Origin: Synaphobranchus kaupii
Lineage: Eukaryota > Chordata > Actinopteri > Anguilliformes > Synaphobranchidae
Reading direction: 5' to 3'
Length of the DNA: 64,000 nt
Assembly: GCA_029718625.1 (NCBI GenBank)
Contig: CM056389.1
Location: 4,080,234-4,144,233 of the forward strand
Numbering within the stretch: position 1 is the stretch's first letter; each line of letters begins with the position of its first letter. This document shows positions 57,401 through 64,000 of the stretch, in pieces. Below the pieces are notes generated by a model. It worked only from the letters and a program-made list of their open reading frames with translations. It ran no database searches and was not told the DNA's origin. Position numbers and translations under genes: made by a program.

Positions 57401-60400
57401 AATACAACTGATGGTGATATTGTTGTTTTATCTCTGACCTGGTTAACTAAATCTGTCCACGATAAGGATATTTGCATTGATGGCTATAATGTGTATCGCA
57501 CTGATCGACCAAGAAAAGGTGGTGGTGTTGCTATTTATATTAAACACAAATGGAATGTTAATTTAGTGCTCTCTGAATCTTGCAGTGAGCAACTTGAGTT
57601 TTTGGCCATACAACTTGAAGTTTCTAAAGATCACTATTTCATGGTGGTAGGATGTTATAGACCTCCATCTGCAATTAGTAATTGCTTATTTACATTGATG
57701 AACTTGCTATCACAGATTCATTATAATGAGATTGTTGTGGTTGGTGATCTAAACTGGGACTGGTTGATGCCTGTATCTGACGCCTTTAAAGCGCAGTGTG
57801 ATTCCCTGAATCTAACACAAATAATTAACTCCCCATACAAGACCAAATTTAAAATGTCCTGAGAAATCATCACTTATTGATCTAGTCTTGACTAATGTCC
57901 CTTTTAAGTACTCTGCTATTGGTGTTTTTCCAATTCACTGTGTGATAGCTGCTGTCAGAGATACTAAGATCCCTAAATGCAAACCTCGTTTTGTTAAAAG
58001 GTGGAATATGAAGATGTTTAATGAACAAGGTTTTTTACATCATTTATTTTATTTTAAATGGAACAGAATTGCCCTTATTGATGATATCAAAACGGCTTGG
58101 AAGTTTTCTATGGTAGCTTCCTTGAAATTCTAAATAAACATGCGCCTATCCACCAATTTAGAATTAAGGGGCGGGATAACCCCTGGTTCACAGCTGAGCT
58201 TTCAAGCCTGCTCTATGCACGTAATGTGGCCTGGGGGAAAGCAAGAAAGTCAGGTACTGATGCTGACTGGCTTCTCTTTAGACAGCTCAGAAACAAAGCT
58301 GAGTTTTATCTATCTGTAACTACAGAAAACTTAAATGACCCAAGGAAATTCTGGAAAGCTGTTAAATCGTTATCTCCTTTCGATAACACAACTGACCTAC
58401 CTTCTTGTTTAGTCAAGGATGCTGTTGCTGTGTCTGATAAGTTTGAAATGCTGAACTGTTTTAATAAGCATTTTATTTCATCTGGGTTCTTGTTTAACTC
58501 TATCAGCCCTCTTGATGTGGAATCTGTAAACGATGACAATACGGTTGGTGTTGAACAAAATTTCAGTTTTGCCCCTTTCTCTGTTGCTGAGGTTCAAAAA
58601 GCTTTAAAGAAATTGAATCCTAGAAAACCAGCTGGTCCAGATCTTTTGAAACCTAGTTTTTTAAAATTAGTAGCAGAATTTATAGCTGAACCTCTGACCC
58701 ATCTTTTTAACCTTACCTTGGTCACAAATGAAATCCCAAAGGTATGGAAGGCTGCTTATGTTCTACCCTTACTTAAAGGAGGGGATCCAACAGTGCTCAA
58801 TAATTACAGACCAATTTCAAAACTTTCTGTATTAGCCAAAGTACTGGAATCCCTGGTTTGGTGAGTGAACAGGTGAAGGAGTATTTATACACTCATAAAA
58901 TACTATCTGGACATCAGTCAGGGTTCAGAAAAAATCATAGTACTGTTACTGCTGCCATGAAAGTTGTAAATTACATCATTGAAGCTTTAGATAATACGCA
59001 ACATTGTTTGGCTCTTTTTATTGATTTGTCTAAGGCCTTTGACACAGTAGACCATGGTATTCTGATAAAACAACTTATTAATGCTGTAGGTTGGTTTGTC
59101 AACTACCTCACGGATAGGACTCAGGCTACCCAGATTGACGGTCTTACATCTGATATATAAACAGTTTGTAAGGGAGTCCCTCAGGGTTCAGTTCTTGGCC
59201 CACTCTTATTTACTGTATACGTATATAAACTTCTTGGGAGAGGATGTCCCAAACACAGCCTTCCATTTTTATGCAGATGACAATGTTATTTATTGTTATG
59301 CATCCACTCCCAATAAAGCACTTCAATATCTGCAGAATGCTTTTAATAGAGTGCAAGCTCAGCTTTGTCAATTAAAGCTTGTCCTGAATGCAGAAAAAAA
59401 CTAATTTATGATATTTTCAAAGAAAATCAAGTTTAATGAGAATATTGTTACTTTTCAAGGTAAACAAATTGAAGCTGTCTCCACCTACAAGTACACTGAG
59501 GGAAAAAAGAAACGCAACTTATCACCACCTACTCGACATTCAGCCAAATAGCGAACAGAAAAATTAAACAGAACCTGGCCAGGATTCTGCAAAACACAGA
59601 CTTGCTTCAGGAATACAAAATCGTTTTGGCCTACAAAAAAAACAAAAACCTTAAGAATCATCTGGTTAGTAGTAAAATACCGGAAATCAACATTTTACCC
59701 ACACAAGGCCCGATATTTTACAAACAGGCCACAACAGTGAAAAACAACACTACAAACACAACATACCTTATTAAACAAACACTCACAGTTAACACATATA
59801 ACTGCATATACGTATGTCATAAAGTGCAAACACTGCAACATAATATATGTAGGAGAGACAGGAAATACAATCAAGACCAGATTGGCACAACACATATATA
59901 ACATAAGAAATCATAGGAAAACAGACACACACATAGTGGCTCATGTCCTACACCATGGACTTGAAGCAGTAGAAATATTGGGCCTCCATTCAAACATTAA
60001 CTGGACACAGGAGGACAGACGTAGGACAGAACGACATTGGATTAGAAAACTCAACACCATATTCCCAGGCGGATTAAACAAACGCTACTAAAACATCAAC
60101 ACAAGAGGGACCAAATTCTTCCTACTTAAAGGCTGCAGTACACTGAATGGCCAGTGCAAACTTTTCTTTCCCAAGGGGCCCTCATAGGGGTAACTTGGGA
60201 AATAAAGATTTTTTCCTAAACCTCATATACAATATCTGGTAAAAAAAAGTTTAAAGTTAAGTTTTTATTTTAAGAACAAGTCTTGTTTTTCTTTTGATGT
60301 TAGACAAAGATTTGTTGAAGCTACATCTTTAGCTGTTCTTGATTATGGTGGTCTGTTGTACATGAATGCATGAGCACATTGTCTTCATATGTTGGACACT

Positions 60401-61897
60401 GTGTATCATGGAGCTTTGAGGTTCATTACCAATGCAGAGCTCTGTCATCACTGTGTCCTATACTGGTCTGGTCTGCTGGTCTGCCCTTTCCATACAAAGG
60501 CTTAGTCATTGGTATGTTTTTATTTATAAGGCCATTTTAGGTAGACTTCCATGTTATTTATCTTTGTTTATGTCCCAAAAATGTGGCACTTATGGGTTAC
60601 GGTCCCAGGATACAATGCTTATAATTGTTCCTAAAGCTCGGACTGAGCTGGGAAAGAAGGCTTTTAAGTTTTTGGCACCCTTTATGGAATGCTTTGCAAA
60701 AGGAACTTAAAGTTCAGGACCTTGTTACGCTTAATGAATTTAAAACAATTGTAAAATCCATGCTATCAGAGTCTAGTGTAACTGTTTTAAATAGTAAATT
60801 TGATTGTATTTTTCTTTTTTATTAAATTTTTTTTTAAACATAGCATTTTTAGCTTGACTGTTGTCTGGATGTGAGTATTATTGTTGTGTCTAAAATATTT
60901 GTACTGCTGCTCTTCTTGGCCAGGCCTCTCTTGGAAAAGAGACTTTAATCTCAATGAGACAAACCTGGTTAAATAAAGGTTAATAAATAAATAAAAACTC
61001 CTCAAAAGACACAACTTCACATCTAATCACGTTCTGGGACGCTACCTGGCCCTCCTTGGCTCACAGCAAGTTCAGATTCCTTTTGCTGGAAAACACAGCG
61101 ACAGAGTAAGACTCTGAAACAGAGACTTTTAAACAAGAAGCATTCAGTTCACAGTTTGTATTTACTAAATGTATTGCACAGAGAAACTACATTATTCTAA
61201 GGAAATGCATGATTCATCACAAGTAGTATCTCTACAAAACCATCAATCAGGAGCAAAATCTGCACTTCAAATATTTCACACTCTGATACAGCACACCTCT
61301 TCATGTGTTTATTTCACACTGATACAGCACACCTCTTCATGTGTTTATTTCACACTCTGATACAGCACACCTCTTCATGTGTTTATTTCACACTCTGATA
61401 CAGCACACCTCTTCATGTGTTTATTTCACACTGATACAGCACACCTCTTCATGTGTTTATTTCACACTCTGATACAGCACACCTCTTCATGTGTTTATTT
61501 CACACTCTGATACAGCACACTTCTTCATGTGTTTATTTCACACTCTGATACAGCATACCTCTTCATGTGTTTATTTCACACTCTGATACAGCACACCTCT
61601 TCATGTGTTTATTTCACACTGATACAGCACACCTCTTCATGTGTTTATTTCAGTCTCTCTTGCGCACTCTGATGAAGCTGAAGAAGGATGAAAAGTTGAA
61701 ACTGTTTCAGAGCCATCTGAGTCAGTATTACCCAGAATGCAGAGAGACAGAGCAGGGGGATCCTGAGGCTCTGTACATAGTGGAGAAGATGCTGGAGACC
61801 TGTGGCAGTGAGAGGTCTCTGAAGATCACACTCCACATCCTGAGGAACATGAAGCAGAAGGATCTCACCGCCTCACTGGAGAGAGATGAGCAGCACA
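45495..61897 (+). CDS. Fish NLR-type gene, 5' half: peptide-repeat exons and pyrin-like domain (partial)
   Basis: Coding exons 45582-45640, 48458-48568, 50588-50698, 52704-52773 and 61654-61897 have GT-AG borders and compatible phases (2,2,2,0,1). They encode [11 protein letters not shown]..., two copies of a 37-codon peptide containing '[20 protein letters not shown]', a short linker and a pyrin-like death-fold domain. This N-terminus is that of the expanded fish NLRs (NLRC3-like, peptide-repeat group), cytosolic sensors that assemble through the death fold after NACHT activation (family knowledge). The FISNA-NACHT exon and LRRs are not in the window; they should lie beyond 64000, or the gene is incomplete. 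No in-frame stop was seen in any exon. Confidence 0.85.
45582..45640 (+). CDS. NLR-type gene, first coding exon
   Basis: ATG at 45582 in an exon that probably starts at 45495 after TTTACAG, giving a 5' UTR. Encodes [19 protein letters not shown] and ends AG before GTAAAA. Starting with MSLS and ending with the charged ERKR is characteristic of fish NLRC3-like genes. Confidence 0.82.
46161..47270 (+). mobile_element. DNA element B, same family as the fold-back element at 37191-39482
   Basis: 46555-47225 matches the right arm of element A, including the block that A's left arm lacks. 46385-46555 matches the reverse complement of A's central spacer. The left part (46161-46385) has no counterpart in A. 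It is truncated at about 47270, where the 58-bp minisatellite starts. Non-coding; it lies in the first intron of the NLR gene. Confidence 0.72.
47275..48443. repeat. 58-bp minisatellite, block 1 (NLR intron)
   Basis: About 20 units of GAGTTAGAGCTGCAGTAAGA + GGATGAGGTTAACTGGAAGC + TCTGTCTCCATGTGCTGT with GGATG/TGATG, GAGTTAG/TGTTAG and short CTGTCC variants. A run of units is repeated within the block, giving a higher-order period. It ends about 15 bp before exon a. Confidence 0.96.
48458..48568 (+). CDS. NLR-type gene, peptide-repeat exon a (111 nt)
   Basis: Acceptor TTGTTCACAG directly after a 58-bp minisatellite; donor GTAATT. In-frame 37 codons: [14 protein letters not shown] through [13 protein letters not shown] to GEPR. 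Symmetric phase 2-2, so it can be duplicated or skipped without frameshift. Confidence 0.88.
48569..49478 (+). repeat. Unique intron part of the 2,130-bp tandem duplication, copy 1
   Basis: Collinear and nearly identical with 50699-51608. The 61-codon - strand frame within it (48601-48786) is repeated at 50731-50916 because of this duplication, not because it is a gene. Confidence 0.92.
49479..50573. repeat. 58-bp minisatellite, block 2 (NLR intron)
   Basis: Same unit family as block 1, about 19 copies. It also carries a repeated run of units. Ends about 15 bp before exon b. Confidence 0.96.
50588..50698 (+). CDS. NLR-type gene, peptide-repeat exon b (111 nt)
   Basis: A copy of exon a exactly 2,130 bp downstream. 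The protein differs at two positions (H to Q at residue 3, R to S before GFTGEPR). Same acceptor, donor and phase. Confidence 0.88.
50699..51608 (+). repeat. Unique intron part of the 2,130-bp tandem duplication, copy 2
   Basis: Nearly identical to 48569-49478, with single-base changes and a T-run difference near 51482-51499. Confidence 0.92.
51609..52674. repeat. 58-bp minisatellite, block 3 (NLR intron)
   Basis: About 18 units of the same family, more homogeneous in its right half. It ends about 30 bp before the linker exon. Confidence 0.96.
52704..52773 (+). CDS. NLR-type gene, linker exon
   Basis: Acceptor TTGTTCACAG, donor GTGAGC. Encodes [18 protein letters not shown] and a short end, changing phase from 2 to 0 for the pyrin exon. 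The start '[13 protein letters not shown]' may be a diverged relative of the peptide repeat or a linker. Confidence 0.75.
52866..54358. mobile_element. Mariner-type DNA element with nested insertions
   Basis: Ends CAAACCCCAATTCCAAAAA and its inverse TTTTTGTAATTGGGGTTTG, flanked by TA-rich sequence. Inside lie part of the 41485-42656 fold-back family (52985-53161 and 53994-54118), itself split by an unrelated insertion at about 53162-53993. The same outer family occurs at 62159-62900. Confidence 0.8.
53162..53993. mobile_element. About 830-bp insertion of unknown class inside the fold-back remnant
   Basis: Interrupts the fold-back sequence between CATCAAGGGTCT and GGTCTGAGGTATC; GGTCT occurs on both sides, suggesting a 5-bp duplication. 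No coding sequence. It could be a solo LTR but lacks a clear TG start. Confidence 0.5.
54379..54855 (+). mobile_element. Helitron-like non-autonomous element, 477 bp
   Basis: Begins TCTTACTATAAAGG after an A and ends GGGCACTGCCCTAG before a T: 5' TC, 3' CTAG with a GGGC-ACT-GCCC hairpin right next to it, and an A|T target. These are Helitron hallmarks. It contains a diverged direct repeat ('GAAGTTGAAATTC' at about 54459 and 54701). No Rep/helicase. Confidence 0.55.
55019..55921. mobile_element. Solo LTR, 903 bp, duplication CTAAT
   Basis: Ends TGTTACCAACC and CCGTAACA, flanked by CTAAT at 55014-55018 and 55922-55926. No internal coding region. It contains an RTE/Rex3-like tail at about 55510-55585. 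The strand cannot be decided because both ends read TGTTAC inwards. Confidence 0.83.
55510..55585 (-). mobile_element. RTE-like LINE 3' tail with ATT/AAT repeats
   Basis: AATAATAATAATAATAATAA followed by ACTTTATTTGTATAGCACC and TTTCATACA, the reverse complement of a common fish LINE/SINE end (AAAGTGCTATACAAATAAAG type). A short fragment only. Confidence 0.6.
56641..59405 (+). pseudogene. L2-type LINE polyprotein, endonuclease and RT, broken
   Basis: 56891-57128 holds '[20 protein letters not shown]', then P, and enters the endonuclease ('GIIHINVR'). After the SINE, 57377-57862 holds the endonuclease ('GGGVAIYIK', 'CYRPPS', '[10 protein letters not shown]'). The frame shifts near 57860 and 58100. 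58097-58864 and 58858-59160 carry the RT fingers/palm ('[15 protein letters not shown]', '[14 protein letters not shown]'). '[13 protein letters not shown]' at about 59170-59210 and 'FYADDNVIY' at about 59267-59293 complete the core. Catalytic residues remain, but multiple frameshifts and a stop at 59158-59160 prevent expression. Confidence 0.88.
57129..57365 (+). mobile_element. tRNA-derived SINE with an L2-type tail
   Basis: Starts GGCGGCAGTGTAGTATAATG. It contains a pol III B box GGTTCGATTCC (57187-57197) and an A-box-like TAGTATAATGG about 45 bp upstream, as in a tRNA head. The tail holds GCTCTGGATAAGAGC (57325-57339) and TGTAATG repeats, the LINE tail recognised by UnaL2-type RT. It is flanked by TAATTT at 57123-57128 and 57366-57371 and splits the LINE endonuclease. 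Not a functional tRNA: no clean cloverleaf. Confidence 0.9.
59495..60262 (+). mobile_element. Penelope-like element fragment with GIY-YIG endonuclease
   Basis: Inserted between the L2 'STYKY' and 'FFFRNKSCFSF' blocks. 59530-59790 encodes the end of a Penelope RT ('[16 protein letters not shown]'). About 59795-60091 encodes a GIY-YIG nuclease in one frame: '[18 protein letters not shown]', the CxxC linker cysteines, '[13 protein letters not shown]', '[20 protein letters not shown]'. A frameshift separates the halves. About 30 codons of the L2 are missing at the site. Confidence 0.85.
60290..60823 (+). pseudogene. L2-type LINE C-terminal region
   Basis: Continues the L2 protein after the Penelope insertion: '[17 protein letters not shown]', '[13 protein letters not shown]', '[12 protein letters not shown]', '[17 protein letters not shown]', ending near 60823. 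A TGA near 60371 and frame changes are present. Confidence 0.83.
60986..61271. other. Unassigned intron DNA
   Basis: Nothing recognised between the LINE tail and the 38-bp array. Confidence 0.4.
61272..61652. repeat. 38-bp minisatellite (some units 36 bp), about 10 copies, abutting the pyrin exon
   Basis: Unit TTCACACTCTGATACAGCAC + ACCTCTTCATGTGTTTAT. The last unit runs into the real acceptor: TTTATTTCAG replaces TTTATTTCAC. All upstream units carry CAC at that position. Confidence 0.95.
61654..61897 (+). CDS. NLR-type gene, pyrin-like death-fold exon
   Basis: Acceptor TTTATTTCAG, donor GTAAGA. Encodes about 81 residues: '[20 protein letters not shown]' ... '[20 protein letters not shown]', the helical pattern of fish PYRIN/DAPIN domains. 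This domain mediates homotypic assembly with ASC-like adaptors (family knowledge). It starts in phase 0 and ends in phase 1, ready for a NACHT exon. Confidence 0.87.
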
Positions 61898-62158
61898 GTA
61901 AGAGTTTTCTCTCATTGCTTCTGTGTGCAAATATGTAAAAGGCATATGCTAAATATAATTTACCATTACAATCGGGATAAACAACAATCGTATCTGCAAC
62001 CTTGCTATACAGACTATTCATACACTTGACTAAAGACATGGAGAAAACTGAAATCAGATTTTTATAATAAATCATTAATGTCAAAGAAAGCACTAAAACG
62101 GGGGAAAGTCACAGAACTGCCAATAGAAATGGCAAAATAGGCTACCCAACCGTCATAT

Positions 62159-62900
62159 TACAAAAAAGTTGGGATAGTGTATAAAATGTAAATAAAAACA
62201 AAGCATTGATTTTCAAATCCTTTTTGACCTGTATTCAATTGAAAACAGTACAAAGACAAGATATTTAGGGCCTTATTTACTGAGACCTTTAGCGGGTGCA
62301 AAACCATTTAGCACACGTTAAACCAATAACATGACCAATCATGGTATTTGTTTTGCATCAATCATTGGTCATGTTATTGGTTTTGCGTGTGATAAAAGGT
62401 TTTGCATCCGCTTAAGGTCTTAGTATATCAGGCCCGTAATGTTTTAACTAATCAACTTTATTGTTTTTTGTAAATATATGCTCATTCCAAATTTGATGAC
62501 TGCAACACATCCCAAAAAAGTTGGGACAGGGGCATGTTTACCACTGAGTTACATCACCTTTCCTTTTAACAACACTCAGTAATCTTTTGGGAACTGAGGA
62601 TACCAATTGTTGTAGTATTGAAAGCAGAATTTTTTCCCATTCTTGCTTGATATAAGACTTCAGCTGTTCAGCTGAGACAGGTCTGGACTGCAGACAGGCC
62701 AGTCTAGCACCCGCACTCTCTGACTACGAAGCCACGCTGTTGTAACACGTGCAGAATTTGGCTTGGCATTGTCTTGCTAAAATAAGCAAAGCTGTTGTAA
62801 AGATGACAGCATATGTTGCTCCAAAATGCATATGTACCCTTCAACGTTAATGGTGCCTTCACAGATGTGCAAGTTACCCATGCCATGGGCTCCAACTCAC
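62159..62900. mobile_element. Mariner-type DNA element remnant (family of 52866-54358)
   Basis: AAAAAAGTTGGGATAGTGTA at the left and the internal 'AAAAAAGTTGGGACAGGGGC' near 62514 match the other copy. The following 'TTACCACTGAGTTACATCAC' region is a familiar fish transposon interior. The right end is not found. Confidence 0.7.
62278..62436. mobile_element. Palindromic MITE, GGGCCTTATTTACT...AGTATATCAGGCCC
   Basis: About 159 bp, almost fully self-complementary, inserted in the mariner remnant between ATATTTA and TAATG, consistent with a TA duplication. No coding capacity. Confidence 0.75.
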
Positions 62901-63380
62901 AAATATAAAAAAACTTTATATTTATATTTTATATAAGCTATATTTTCTTACATTTTTATACAGCTACCCCACAAATGACCCCACAAAAGACCCATACAAA
63001 ATTGGTACAGGACTTTTGAAAACATGTTATTATGGTTATTGTGTGTTTATTATTTAATCCGACCAAATTAGGAAAAGTGTGTCAAGACAAAAACATTAGG
63101 TTAACTGGTTTTTAAGAGACGTCAAACATTGAATCGGGTCAAATTGACCCGGAACATAATATGTGGGTTAAGCATATCTGCCTGCTGCAACGTCCCCTCC
63201 CCCCATGCGCTCCCCAAGCACTGCAGAACAGCCGCATTTCTACTTGAGGAGAAGAATATCATCTAGACTACATTAGTTACAATAAATGTGTAACAATAAT
63301 GAAGGCTATCACCCAACATGTTTAAAAGTTCTTGTGTGTCGCTTGGGAATAGTAGTCTTGCTATGATATGTGCAAAATAA
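62901..63380. other. Unassigned intron or intergenic DNA
   Basis: No exon border with NACHT-like coding was found, so the next NLR exon is not here. Confidence 0.4.
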
Positions 63381-63900
63381 ATGAGGCTCAACCCCAAAAA
63401 ATGCAAGATTCTCCATATCTGCCATGCTAAACTTAACCCAATCTTACCCATGCTTACCATCGATCAGGTCCCCCTGGAAACCTGTGAAGCAATCAGAATC
63501 CTAGGGGTTACTATCCAAAGCAACCTCAAATGGGATAAACAGGTTGATCACATGATCACTGCAGCCAACAGCAAACTGTTTGCATTGCGCAGGCTAAAAA
63601 AGTTTGGCATTTGACTCTGACATGGTTTCCATTTACACTGGCTATGTACGCTCCGTTTTGGAGTACGCCGCACCTGTCTGGCATAGCTCTCTCACCACTA
63701 GGCAGACCGCTAGGATGGAGAAGATGCAGAAACGTGCCTGCCGGACCATTCTTGGTTGTAGGTATACCACCTACTCAGATGCACTATCAACCCTCTGACA
63801 GACGCTCCAGTGTGAGTCTCGCCTTTGCACGGAATCTGTTCAAATCCAGCTTCAGGGATTGGCTGCCCTAACCTGGCTAACACGATGACGTGGTCAAGCA
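63381..63900 (+). pseudogene. LINE reverse-transcriptase C-terminal fragment (jockey-superfamily type)
   Basis: 63381-63612 reads 'LNPKKCKILHI', 'LTIDQVPLETCEAIRILGVT', 'NLKWDKQVDHMI'. After a frameshift, 63604-63798 reads 'YTGYVRSVLEYAAPVWH' and 'MQKRACRTILG'. This is the thumb/connection region typical of jockey/CR1-like RTs. No upstream palm; a 5'-truncated copy. Confidence 0.8.
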
Positions 63901-64000
63901 GCACCAAGCTGACCCACTACATCTGGGAAGGCTGTCATTGTTAGTGTAATATGCGCTCAGAATTTAATAGGTGTATATAATTCAATGCGCAACGCCCCGC

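Larger units (their letters stand above)
56190..60985 (+). mobile_element. Nearly full-length L2-type LINE with SINE and Penelope insertions
   Basis: The 5' end carries AAGATGGC (56201-56208), a YY1-type initiator motif often found at LINE starts. The order is hydrophobic leader, NPGP motif, apurinic-type endonuclease, RT with YADD, C-terminal region, then a 3' end GGTTAAATAAAGGTTAATAAATAAATAAA. Several frames; not active. Lies in the last visible NLR intron. Confidence 0.88.

Overview
The window looks like teleost fish genomic DNA. It carries two spliced vertebrate genes on the + strand, a fish-type transposon load (Tc1/mariner, hAT, Helitron-like, L1, L2, Penelope, Gypsy, tRNA-derived SINE) and very abundant minisatellites. 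The species cannot be named from the sequence alone. I found no prokaryotic operon, CRISPR array or phage.

Layout. 1-5 kb: anonymous DNA, a decayed Tc1-like element inside TA repeats, a 15-bp minisatellite and a telomere-like G-rich minisatellite. 5.4-11.4 kb: a decayed L1 LINE followed by a decayed Gypsy element, each broken up by minisatellites that grew out of its own sequence. 11.5-13.5 kb: a 1.75-kb solo LTR sitting inside a hAT-type MITE, with both target duplications readable. 14.4-15.3 kb: the 3' end of an L2 LINE. 16.77-21.19 kb: a complete five-exon short-chain dehydrogenase gene resembling DHRS13 (318 codons), with intron 4 almost entirely tandem repeat. 21.6-23.2 kb: a nearly intact Tc1-like transposon. 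23.5-25.8 kb: a second copy of the 5' end of the dehydrogenase gene, with a frameshifted exon 1 and extra transposon insertions. 26.4-36.2 kb: two copies of one inverted-repeat DNA element facing each other, with a young 7.3-kb chromodomain Gypsy element (nearly identical LTRs, 5-bp target duplication) inserted in the second. 36.4-39.5 kb: an hAT transposase N-terminus and a fold-back element. 41.5-42.7 kb: a 1.17-kb, nearly perfect mariner-type palindrome. 42.9-44.6 kb: a LINE reverse-transcriptase fragment.

45.5-61.9 kb: the 5' half of a fish NLR-type innate immune gene on the + strand. It has a short first coding exon, two tandemly duplicated 111-nt exons encoding a serine-rich peptide repeat, a short linker exon and a pyrin-like death-fold exon. 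The NACHT exon is not visible and would lie beyond the right edge. The 2,130-bp duplication unit and the 58-bp minisatellites that abut each acceptor are the most interesting architecture here. The large last intron holds nested mariner-type elements, a Helitron-like element, a solo LTR and a nearly full-length L2-type LINE that was itself hit by a tRNA-derived SINE and a Penelope-like GIY-YIG fragment.

The two host genes have unrelated roles (NAD(P)-dependent retinoid/steroid-type oxidoreductase; cytosolic pathogen sensing). The rest of the window is a record of transposition, inverted duplication and tandem-repeat growth. I did not find a convincing new enzymatic system. The best leads are the repeat-driven NLR exon duplication, the repeated short hairpins inside two unrelated LTRs, and minisatellites seeded from reverse-transcriptase and integrase-linker coding sequence.
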